From Microcaldota archaeon (lineage in GTDB: Archaea > Micrarchaeota > Micrarchaeia > Micrarchaeales > CABMGC01): a stretch of DNA of 12,932 nt. This document shows, one piece after another, positions 6,308-12,932 of the stretch; the stretch's first letter is position 1, and each line of letters opens with the position of its first letter. Where the stretch lies: assembly GCA_021850955.1 (NCBI GenBank), contig JAJZKH010000010.1:1-12932 (forward strand), in the 5' to 3' direction. The notes beneath the pieces are model-generated. The model ran no database searches and was not told where the DNA came from. It was given only the letters and a program-made list of their open reading frames with translations. Made by a program: the position numbers and the translations under genes.

Positions 6308-8395
6308 TTATTGCTTTACAAAGTAAGAACCATAACATGAATTAATGAACTGATTTGTGCCCTTTATTGAAAGAACGGTTCCGTACATTGAGTATAAATT
6401 AATTGATGAAGAGTTAGCTATGGACATAGAAATAACTGGAACTCCTGCCCTCGCGAATGAGTTCATACACTCGCTAGTATTCATTAATCCTGGAGAACAT
6501 GAACTGCCAGATATTGTATAAATTTTTGATGATAAATCTAAGGATTTTGCAGTGCTGTTTATCTCAGCTGCACATAAAGTAATTGATGGAGTTTGAGTTC
6601 CATTCATAACTATTATTACAGAATGTGATGAAGATAATGCTGAACTGAATGAAGACAATGATGCAGAAGAATTTGCTGATGCTGCTACTGCATAAGTAAG
6701 TATAACATATACTGCAATTATTATTAAGGCAATTATGAATAACATACGCCATGCTCTTAAAGTGTGATGAGTTAATCGTATTTTATGTGATGATTTTAGC
6801 TTCATGTAATAAACAAATATTATTGCAAGAATAATTAAACCAATTATTAAAGAGAATAATGCAGATAGAATAGGAACTGAAGAGATTGTTTGTGCGTAAT
6901 TTAAGTTTAATGCGCCAGACATTAATGAAACAAATGGTCCGTCTATTCCTCTCGATAAGGATTGGAAGCTTATGTCAAGACCATTAGCATATGAAACATT
7001 TTTAGATATTGAGTTAAGAGAGTCATTTACTTGAGTTACATTAGAAATTGATGAACTTAACTGTGAGTTTAATTTATTTTGTTCAAATGCATATTGGGAC
7101 AATGTTTGTGATGAAGGTGACATTAACTGAGCACCTATTAAAAGTACAGTGTTGTTCTGAGCTTTGTCTAAAAGATCAGAGTATGTTCTGTTTAAGTGAT
7201 CGTAAAGTGTAGTAACATAAGATAATTGGGATGAGAGGTTTTTCGAGTATACAGTAACATTTAATGATAAATAGTTATTTTCAAGATTTGAGTAGCTTGA
7301 CTTTAGTTCAGATAATTTATTTGATAAAGTAGTGTTTTGTATATGTGTTAATAATAAAGTACTACCATTTACAACATTATTGTAAGAGGATAGATTAGTG
7401 CTTATCTCAGTTAAGTAAAGAGCTTTCTTTTGTTTTACTAACGTTGGAACTATAAATTGATTTTCTGTTGTTGCTACGCCTTGCGCTATTTGATTTATTT
7501 TACTTTGAGTAGGTAATTGTGAATTTATACTACTAGATAAAGCATTTAGATTATTCAACATTGTATAATTGTATGAAAGGAATTGACAGTAACCTATTGC
7601 ATTACAGTACCACGGACCGCTACTTGATGAAACATTAATTGAAAGTGATCCGAAGCCATTACATGATGCAAGATTAGCGTTTTGTGTTGGAGGGAATATT
7701 GGATTTTGATATAATGTTTTAGTTATTGCTGAGATGTTATTATAAGCGGAGGTTACTGCTTGTGCATCTTTAACTAAATCAGACGAAGATGCATTAGTGA
7801 TATTACTTTCATTTGAATAGAAATAAAATGTACTTAGGTTACGTTCTAATGCATAATAAGATTGTTGGAATGAGATTATTCCTTCACCAAATACACCAGT
7901 AGGACCGTTAGTTGCAAAAAGAACTTTGTTACAAGATGGAACCAATGAACAGGATTCACAGTAATTGCCCAATGTACATGAAACTCCTCTATTTAATCCA
8001 GTTTCAACTAAACAGTCATTTAATGATGATGAGGATGTATCCATGTATGCAGTTAGACCTTGTGATAATGCATTAAAGTTTATTTCTTTTTCAAGTATTG
8101 CAAATGTTTCATTGTTTATTATGCTTGAGATTACTGAAGAGTTAAGAACAAAATTATATTGAGAATTAGTAGTATTAATTAGAAAATATGGAGTACTTCC
8201 TTCGTAAACAATAGTGTAAGTATTTTTACCGTATGTCGTGTTTACATATGTTAATTGATTTATCATCTGTGCAGATACGTTATAAGAACTTAATAATGAA
8301 CTTAGTTGTTGATGTGTAGTATTTGCAGATGATGTAGATATAAACAATAAACCTAGAAATAAGGTTGCAAACAAATAGACAAATGGTCGCTTCAT
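6308..8395 (-). CDS. Large exported membrane protein, Cys- and sequon-rich ectodomain, two C-terminal TM helices
   Basis: A 695-residue protein not matched to a known family. Residues 1-24 form a Sec signal peptide (MKRPF, a hydrophobic core, then STSSA). The ectodomain (25-507) has many N-glycosylation sequons. A Cys cluster lies at C128, C140, C146, C149 and C155 and a second at C245, C264 and C270. Residues about 280-500 are helical, Ser/Asn/Leu-rich and coiled-coil-like. Membrane helices at about 508-531 and 551-572 flank a basic loop (KLKSSHKIRLTHHTLRAWR) that should be cytoplasmic, returning the C-terminal domain (590-695; C608, C633, C643, C687) to the outside. The total of 12 cysteines, all predicted outside, suggests disulfides. 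The ATG at 8395 lies downstream of a shared divergent promoter. The small four-Cys gene follows 13 nt after its stop. It could be an adhesin, a surface receptor or an envelope scaffold; the sequence does not decide. Confidence 0.8.
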   Translation of the reverse strand: MKRPFVYLFATLFLGLLFISTSSANTTHQQLSSLLSSYNVSAQMINQLTYVNTTYGKNTYTIVYEGSTPYFLINTTNSQYNFVLNSSVISSIINNETFAILEKEINFNALSQGLTAYMDTSSSSLNDCLVETGLNRGVSCTLGNYCESCSLVPSCNKVLFATNGPTGVFGEGIISFQQSYYALERNLSTFYFYSNESNITNASSSDLVKDAQAVTSAYNNISAITKTLYQNPIFPPTQNANLASCNGFGSLSINVSSSSGPWYCNAIGYCQFLSYNYTMLNNLNALSSSINSQLPTQSKINQIAQGVATTENQFIVPTLVKQKKALYLTEISTNLSSYNNVVNGSTLLLTHIQNTTLSNKLSELKSSYSNLENNYLSLNVTVYSKNLSSQLSYVTTLYDHLNRTYSDLLDKAQNNTVLLIGAQLMSPSSQTLSQYAFEQNKLNSQLSSSISNVTQVNDSLNSISKNVSYANGLDISFQSLSRGIDGPFVSLMSGALNLNYAQTISSVPILSALFSLIIGLIILAIIFVYYMKLKSSHKIRLTHHTLRAWRMLFIIALIIIAVYVILTYAVAASANSSASLSSFSSALSSSHSVIIVMNGTQTPSITLCAAEINSTAKSLDLSSKIYTISGSSCSPGLMNTSECMNSFARAGVPVISMSIANSSSINLYSMYGTVLSIKGTNQFINSCYGSYFVKQ

Positions 8396-8407
8396 TTTAT
8401 CAATACA

Positions 8408-8417
8408 CTTACGTAAG
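8408..8417. promoter_or_regulatory. Perfect 10-bp palindrome, possible operator
   Basis: CTTACGTAAG equals its own reverse complement. It lies between the TATA-like element at 8423-8430 and the ATG at 8395, so it overlaps the expected initiation region of the large membrane-protein gene. A dimeric regulator bound here would block transcription. It contains the only CG dinucleotide in this 120-nt intergenic region. Confidence 0.4.
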
Positions 8418-8422
8418 AAATG

Positions 8423-8430
8423 TTTAAATA
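8423..8430. promoter_or_regulatory. TATA-like element in divergent promoter
   Basis: The plus strand reads TTTAAATA and the minus strand TATTTAAA, so it can serve either direction. It is centred 32 nt before the minus-strand ATG at 8395, giving a very short leader there. On the plus strand it would start transcripts near 8452, ahead of the 617-residue gene and the small leader ORF candidate. Confidence 0.5.
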
Positions 8431-8484
8431 CTTAATCAATAAGGTAGGTGGAAACTTTGAAACATATTTTAGAAGTAACTTAAG

Positions 8485-8494
8485 GTTAATATAT
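8485..8494 (+). promoter_or_regulatory. TATA-like element close to the 617-residue gene
   Basis: GTTAATATAT is centred about 27 nt before the ATG at 8517, the spacing of a leaderless archaeal promoter. No GGTG-type motif lies at the usual distance before this ATG, which fits leaderless translation. Confidence 0.45.
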
Positions 8495-8516
8495 CTGAAA
8501 ATGGTAAATAACACAT

Positions 8517-10370
8517 ATGAATAACTTCAGAGTTTTAGTGAAAACTAGTAAAGGAAATTTCATATATCCTGCAGATTATGTTGGAGTTGTTTTAGAAGGT
8601 AATAACTTAAAGTATGAGCTTATAGGTAACATAAGAGAAGGAGACTCTATATTTGTAAGAAAGAAGAGTTCGGAAAAGATTACATTACAAGGACATATTA
8701 TACCGACACTATGGGCAGGTTCAGAGCTTTATAGAAAGGATAGGGGTATTATTTTTGAACCTTCAGAAGAAAGCATACCAACAAAAACCAAGTTAAGTAC
8801 ACTTTTACAAAAAATAGTAGTAACTCTAGGAAAACAAGACGACCCAGTACATACTATACTCAACGCTATACCAGAAGATATAAAATATTCATATGACGCT
8901 GTTTCTAACTGGATCTCTGGGAAGGTTATGTTACCTAACGAACCTAGAGTTTTAGAAAGCATAGGTACTAAGTTTAACTCACAGGAGTTGCTAGAGTGGC
9001 ACAGTAAGTTAAGAGATAATGATTACGCTCCAGTAAGAAGAATACGTGTATTGCATAGTGGATTGAAGGCACTTTTGTCCCTAGAGGAAAGTAGAAGTAC
9101 TGACGATAGCGTAGAAGCAAACAAACATAATTACTCTACAGGTGAGGAAAAGCTAGTTAGCCTGGCCGATGCGATGCGTATACTTAAAAATACTTACGAA
9201 AGTAAGGGAGAGGAGCTCTTTGAGGAGTTCGTTACTGTGACTAGGGTAAAATCTATAATTGAGTTAGCAAGCATAGGTAAAAAAACTGCTCAAAGGATAA
9301 AATCAGGGGAAAGTGTACTTGAAAGAGGTATACTTTCTTTTAAGATGAGCAATGAAGAACAGATGAATGACATAACAAGAAGATACTCAGGTGAGATGCC
9401 AAAGGTACGTATAGAGGCTGTTGCCAAAGAAAGAGAAGCATTGATAAGAGAAGGAGTTGAACATGCATTAAGAAATATTATTCAAGGTTCATTTAATGCA
9501 TTAGAAGTCGAAAATAAAAATAAATTTGCAATTTTTGAGGTAAAGAATAGCCTTGATCAAATTAAAAATGCTGCAGGCAATAATCTAGATCTAGAAAAAC
9601 TTAAGATAATAGGAGTACAGATACTTTTGAAGAATACAGCAGTAAGTTTCTTAAGGTGGTTATTGCTTTCTGAACAATTAAATGATAAAATTCAACGAGA
9701 TAATTTATTTTTAAGTCTTTTTGAATCTCAGGAAAGAAGAAGTAATGCAAGAAAAAGTCATGGTGCAGAAACTCTTGACGAGTTCTTTAGATATTTATCT
9801 GTAAGTAGTAAAGAGTTCCGTGATTTACAAGACATTTATTTAGGATCTTACTCAAAAGCTTACGGTTCTTCAAAAATACTTAAACAGTTATTTAATGATG
9901 AAAAGGCATTTTTAGAGGGTTGTTCAGTATTAAATATGTACAAAAATAACTTGTCCATGATATTTGGTAACTTAAGTAATTTGGATAGCGATTGGATGTT
10001 TAAATCACATGAAGGAATAAGAATTTGGGAGGACTACACTAAATTTATTAGAGGTCTTAGAGCACATTATCAAAGGGATGATAACTTAATAAGAATAAGA
10101 AGGGATATTAAAAAGTTAGAGATGCCTTCTGAACTTGCATTGATACAGGATAATCATATATTTTCACAAGAGTTAATTGACAAGTTGTTAAAAATGTATG
10201 GAACTCCAATAATTCCCACTTATTTTGATGGAATTGATTCTTTAATAAAAACTGCAGTAATAAATTTCCCAAAGGAAATCAGTAGTAATTCCCCAATAAC
10301 AAGTAACTCCTTTTTTACATATAATAATCTAAATGCTAATGTAAAAATAAAGAAGGACAATCAACAGTAA
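8517..10370 (+). CDS. Unrecognised 617-residue protein, probably nucleic-acid-associated
   Basis: I do not recognise the family. No signal peptide or membrane helix is visible, so it should be cytoplasmic. Residues about 1-85 are beta-rich (FRVLVKTSKGNFIYP, then YELIGNIREGDSIFVRK and KITLQGHIIPTLW), like a small barrel. Residues 122-165 resemble a helix-turn-helix with the pattern SYDAVSNWISGK, LP, VLESIGTKF and ELLEWHSKL. Residues 243-263 (VKSIIELASIGKKTAQRI) resemble a helix-hairpin-helix, without its usual GxG turn. Residues 285-560 are almost wholly helical and charged, with basic patches (ARKSH, IRIRRDIKKL). The last 35 residues are Asn/Ser-rich and probably disordered. In-frame stops at 8481, 8487, 8496 and 8505 fix the 5' limit, so ATG 8517 is the likely start. 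It faces the S-layer gene tail to tail. DNA or RNA binding is inferred only from the motif-like segments. Confidence 0.85.
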   Translation: MNNFRVLVKTSKGNFIYPADYVGVVLEGNNLKYELIGNIREGDSIFVRKKSSEKITLQGHIIPTLWAGSELYRKDRGIIFEPSEESIPTKTKLSTLLQKIVVTLGKQDDPVHTILNAIPEDIKYSYDAVSNWISGKVMLPNEPRVLESIGTKFNSQELLEWHSKLRDNDYAPVRRIRVLHSGLKALLSLEESRSTDDSVEANKHNYSTGEEKLVSLADAMRILKNTYESKGEELFEEFVTVTRVKSIIELASIGKKTAQRIKSGESVLERGILSFKMSNEEQMNDITRRYSGEMPKVRIEAVAKEREALIREGVEHALRNIIQGSFNALEVENKNKFAIFEVKNSLDQIKNAAGNNLDLEKLKIIGVQILLKNTAVSFLRWLLLSEQLNDKIQRDNLFLSLFESQERRSNARKSHGAETLDEFFRYLSVSSKEFRDLQDIYLGSYSKAYGSSKILKQLFNDEKAFLEGCSVLNMYKNNLSMIFGNLSNLDSDWMFKSHEGIRIWEDYTKFIRGLRAHYQRDDNLIRIRRDIKKLEMPSELALIQDNHIFSQELIDKLLKMYGTPIIPTYFDGIDSLIKTAVINFPKEISSNSPITSNSFFTYNNLNANVKIKKDNQQ

Positions 10371-10371
10371 C

Positions 10372-10389
10372 TTTTTCTAAATTATTTTT
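10372..10389 (+). terminator. T-tract terminator for the 617-residue gene
   Basis: Immediately after the TAA at 10368-10370 come two runs of five T (10372-10376 and 10385-10389). This matches archaeal hairpin-independent termination. Confidence 0.55.
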
Positions 10390-10452
10390 AAACAAAAATA
10401 TAGTTAGAGCTAATTATAAAAAATTTGATAAAGAAGCAGAATAAAGTTATAA

Positions 10453-10470
10453 GGGCGGGAAAACCCGCCC
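10453..10470. other. Perfect GC-rich stem-loop between convergent genes
   Basis: GGGCGGG-AAAA-CCCGCCC is a perfect 7-bp stem made only of G:C pairs with a 4-nt loop, in otherwise very AT-rich DNA. It is symmetric, so both convergent transcripts could form it (AAAA loop on plus, UUUU loop on minus). It could block read-through or protect the 3' end of the abundant S-layer mRNA from exonucleases. CGCCC recurs at 10484-10488 and could compete for pairing with GGGCG at 10453-10457. Confidence 0.75.
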
Positions 10471-10484
10471 AGATAAAGAGAAAC

Positions 10485-10503
10485 GCCCAAAAAGGCAAAA
10501 AAA
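10485..10503 (-). terminator. T-tract terminator region of the S-layer gene
   Basis: Reading the minus strand from the S-layer stop at 10541, a run of seven T (10497-10503) comes after 37 nt. It is followed by GCC, five T, and GGGC, which can form a weak 3-bp hairpin. Such U-rich 3' ends terminate archaeal transcripts. The strong stem-loop at 10453-10470 lies just beyond as a second barrier. Confidence 0.6.
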
Positions 10504-10540
10504 CAATAAACCTTGTACAACCTTTAACTTAGGTAGTTAC

Positions 10541-12932
10541 TTAGGATGATGCATCCTGTAACAATTGGTTTATGAACTCGTTTCCTGCGCTAACTGTTTG
10601 TTGTGCTGTGTATCCTGCTACGAGTATCTTGTTTCCATATGCTTGTACTATCGTTGAGTTTGCTCCAAAAGAGGACTGTAACGATGGGTTTGCATTGAAG
10701 ATACTTTGTGCAACGCTGTTTACATAGCCGCTTCCTACAACAATCAAGTTTGTTGAGTTGTTTGCAGATGAGTCAAGTACTGCAATTGGTGTTGTTGCTG
10801 TGTTCAATGATGAACCAACTATTGCTGATTTTGCTGATGGTACTGCAGTTAAGTTGCTCAAACCTGTTACGTTACAACTTGTAGTTGAGAATGCACATGT
10901 TGCATTAACCTTTCCTATTGTTACGTTTGCAATGTTTGTTGCTTGACCTACTGTGTATGGACCATACAACTTTGTTGTTGATGTGTTTGTGTTGTTTGTT
11001 GTTGATGGACCTACCAAGAATTGTAGACCATCTACGCTCTTTGGTTCATAGTATGTTAATGCTGTTGTTCCAATTGAGCCAAGTTCACCACCACGTTCTG
11101 TTCTGAAGCCTTGTGTTGCTTTTGTTTGGATGTTTTGTGTGCTTTGGTACTCTACTGCATTGTTGTTTCCGTTTGTCATGTTCAACCAATACAATGGTGT
11201 TGATGTTACTGATGAGCTGTTTGTTATATCTATTATAACATTTGCGTTTGCTGTTGTGCTTGATGGTGTTGTTATTTCTGGCATTGTGTAGTTAAAGTAT
11301 GTACCTCTTGATGCAGTGTTGCTTGGAACTGATGCTGCAGAAGCTAATACAAAGTTAACGTTGTTTTGTTCACCAGTATATGTTGCTGTGTCTACTGTTG
11401 GTGCTATGTAGTAGTTATATTGTGGTACTTTGTACAACAATGTTGGTGTTGTTGAGTAGCTCAATGTTCCTAACAATACATCATTTCCACCTGCTCCTGT
11501 TGTTACTGCTGCTGCTGTGTTTGCAGTTTCGTATACATCTACTGTTACACCAGGGTTTGGTAATGCTTGACCAAGTTGTATGTTTGTTACGTTTGTAAAG
11601 TAGTCTCCTTGCAACGTCTGTGTGTTAAATCCGTTAAATGACACAGAGTATGTTGTAGCTGAGGTTGAACCTACATTTCTGTAACCTGTTGCATATACTG
11701 TCATTGGATTGCTTGTTGTTACGTAGTTTCCATTTACACCATTGTTAACCAATTTGTAAATTAATCCACCAGATGGGCCTGCAATTACATTTGCTATACC
11801 TGCTGCATCAACTCCTTCTGTTGCTGAGAATGTATAAGGATCTAAGTTGTATGACAAATCTTGCAAGTTTGATGTTGGTGCTGCGTAGCTTCCAGAATTT
11901 ATTTGGAATGCTGTTGGTATTGAACTATCAACATTGAACAAGTTAACAGGTTCTGTTACAGTTGATTCATTGATTTTTTGTAATGAACCAGATCCTGCTG
12001 CTACAACATTAGCGTTTGTGAAGGTTTCTACAGTTGGTGATACCAAACCTGTGTTTCCGTTTGAGTACTTCCATGCGCTTCCGCCTCCGTTGCTTGTTGA
12101 GAACTGCAATGCATCATAGTTTGCGTTTCCGCTGCTTGGTGTTCCTAATGAGTCTCCTACAAAGTTAACATTCCATTTTGCTGGATTTGTTATAAAGTTC
12201 ATACTTGAACCAGGAACCAATGTTTGTTGGTTTGATTGGTTTGTGTACAAAATTATACCTTGTAATGCTGCATTTGCTGAACCTCCTGTTATTGAACTTG
12301 AAGATTGGTTTGTTGTCCATCTTAATTCAGCTAACCAACTGTTTCCATTTGCAGAGTTGAAGTTCTGTCCGCTCTTTACTGTAAATGTGTTTGAGAACAA
12401 TTGTATCTTTGCCCACTTTTGGTATGCATACAAACCTGGGAAGGTCTGTGATACTGTTATGTACAACTTTGTTCCTGATGCGTTTACTACTACGTTGTCG
12501 TTTGATGCTGGACCTGCTGATGTTACATTTGTTAATACACCATTTTTGTATATTGACAATGCCGCATTTGCAAGACCATTTGAGTTAGGATATGACAAGT
12601 CAGAAAGGACTACTTTGAAAGGTCCTGTTGAGATGTTCTGACCAACATATACTGTTTGTACAGGTGTTGATGATTGTGCGAATGTTGCACTTCCTCCTGT
12701 TACGAACTCACTTGATGTTACATCAGTTACGCTTGGGTTGCTCATGTTGTATACAGTCCAGTTTTCTCCTAATAATGAGAATTGAGCCGATACTTTTCCT
12801 GTTGTTGATACATTTTGGATAGGCTTTCCAAATGATATTTGATATGCTCCGTTTGTATCAAGAACTGATAATTGTCCTGTGTTTTGGTTGTATACTGGGA
12901 ATCCTGCTAACCATAATGATTCTGATTCTTGG
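10541..12932 (-). CDS. S-layer protein, 5' end beyond right edge
   Basis: Surface-layer glycoprotein that would tile the cell exterior. The frame remains open from the stop at 10541 to the right edge (797 codons), and residues upstream of the Met at 12745 continue naturally (FSLLGENWTVYN), so that Met is internal. The visible part is Ser/Thr/Asn/Gly-rich, beta-type, with many N-X-S/T sequons. The last 69 residues show the typical archaeal S-layer C-terminal domain: NLIVVGSGYVNSVAQ, then a gap, VQAYGNKILVAGYTAQQTVSAG, then a helix FINQLL. This corresponds to the 'vvGGPavN ... alvVAGy.a.dT..A' pattern. No C-terminal membrane anchor is present, as in methanogen S-layer proteins. Codon choice is very regular (GTA, ACA, GCA, AAC, TTC, TTG), unlike the TTT/AAT/ATT-rich secretion operon, and fits very high expression. 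Signal peptide and promoter lie outside the window. Confidence 0.9.
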   Translation of the reverse strand, partial: QESESLWLAGFPVYNQNTGQLSVLDTNGAYQISFGKPIQNVSTTGKVSAQFSLLGENWTVYNMSNPSVTDVTSSEFVTGGSATFAQSSTPVQTVYVGQNISTGPFKVVLSDLSYPNSNGLANAALSIYKNGVLTNVTSAGPASNDNVVVNASGTKLYITVSQTFPGLYAYQKWAKIQLFSNTFTVKSGQNFNSANGNSWLAELRWTTNQSSSSITGGSANAALQGIILYTNQSNQQTLVPGSSMNFITNPAKWNVNFVGDSLGTPSSGNANYDALQFSTSNGGGSAWKYSNGNTGLVSPTVETFTNANVVAAGSGSLQKINESTVTEPVNLFNVDSSIPTAFQINSGSYAAPTSNLQDLSYNLDPYTFSATEGVDAAGIANVIAGPSGGLIYKLVNNGVNGNYVTTSNPMTVYATGYRNVGSTSATTYSVSFNGFNTQTLQGDYFTNVTNIQLGQALPNPGVTVDVYETANTAAAVTTGAGGNDVLLGTLSYSTTPTLLYKVPQYNYYIAPTVDTATYTGEQNNVNFVLASAASVPSNTASRGTYFNYTMPEITTPSSTTANANVIIDITNSSSVTSTPLYWLNMTNGNNNAVEYQSTQNIQTKATQGFRTERGGELGSIGTTALTYYEPKSVDGLQFLVGPSTTNNTNTSTTKLYGPYTVGQATNIANVTIGKVNATCAFSTTSCNVTGLSNLTAVPSAKSAIVGSSLNTATTPIAVLDSSANNSTNLIVVGSGYVNSVAQSIFNANPSLQSSFGANSTIVQAYGNKILVAGYTAQQTVSAGNEFINQLLQDASS

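Noticed and set aside
6135..6338. 67-codon minus-strand frame overlapping the start of the four-Cys gene
   Set aside because: It overlaps the Lys-rich tail of the real gene in another frame and the end of the upstream gene; its translation is a frame-shifted Lys/Gln stretch.
8517..8700. Possible Hint/intein-like module because of the GDSIFV motif in the 617-residue protein
   Set aside because: There is no catalytic N-terminal Cys/Ser block, no TxxH block and no splice junction; the motif alone is too short.
8517..10370. Defence-island gene (for example a DISARM-type component)
   Set aside because: Only a vague layout resemblance in the N-terminal half; no helicase, methylase or nuclease partner is adjacent.
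12243..12641. 132-codon plus-strand open frame opposite the S-layer gene
   Set aside because: It is antisense to a well-supported S-layer reading frame. Its openness follows from the regular codon choice on the other strand, and the translation is biased without any recognisable domain.
10758..12800. TTG/GTT-rich short tandem repeats in the S-layer region as a possible CRISPR or satellite
   Set aside because: No fixed repeat-spacer periodicity; these are runs of common codons (ACA, AAC, GCA) read on the minus strand.
10758..12822. Series of Leu-rich plus-strand open frames opposite the S-layer gene
   Set aside because: Poly-Leu/Met/Cys translations are the mirror image of GTT/GTA/ACA/GCA-rich coding on the minus strand; no start signals.

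Overview
The window is very AT-rich and reads as archaeal. It carries an archaeal-type Holliday junction resolvase and the 3' part of an archaeal S-layer glycoprotein gene. TATA-box promoters lie close to start codons (probable leaderless or short-leader transcripts), GGTG Shine-Dalgarno motifs precede internal operon genes, and the probable exported proteins are dense in N-glycosylation sequons. A DPANN archaeon of the Micrarchaeota/Parvarchaeota kind would fit, but that placement is an inference; no rRNA or other marker gene is present.

Left block (1-4309, minus strand): a tightly packed operon, read right to left. It encodes a VirB2/TrbC-like pilin candidate, a VirB6/TrbL-like polytopic membrane protein, a two-TM protein resembling PrgI/VirB3 plus the N-terminal part of VirB4, a HerA/VirB4-family ATPase, a C-terminal winged-helix protein, and a membrane-anchored protein that runs off the left edge. 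Gaps are 3-7 nt or the genes overlap. This is the gene set of a minimal type IV secretion/DNA-transfer machine. It recalls the archaeal Ced/Ted DNA-import systems (pilin + VirB6-like channel + HerA/VirB4 ATPase), and no relaxase, coupling protein or integrase is visible.

Middle (4310-5641): a divergent promoter region with repeated ATACT/AGTAT elements separates the operon from a plus-strand Hjc resolvase. Hjc ends convergently, with a 10-nt overlap, against a YgjP/DUF45-type zinc metallopeptidase on the minus strand.

Right-middle (5680-8395, minus): two exported or membrane proteins in a two-gene operon. The large protein has a signal peptide, a Cys- and sequon-rich ectodomain, two late TM segments and a C-terminal four-Cys domain. 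The small one is single-pass with a similar four-Cys ectodomain.

Right (8396-12932): a compact divergent promoter with a perfect 10-bp palindrome leads into an unrecognised, largely helical 617-residue plus-strand protein. That gene converges on the S-layer gene (minus, 5' end outside the window). Between the two lie T-tracts and a perfect GC-rich stem-loop.

Functionally, the left operon would build an envelope-spanning pilus/channel powered by the ATPase. Hjc next to it could process recombination intermediates from imported DNA, but this link rests only on adjacency. No RNA gene, CRISPR array or insertion sequence was recognised, and no gene-free stretch exceeds 300 bases.
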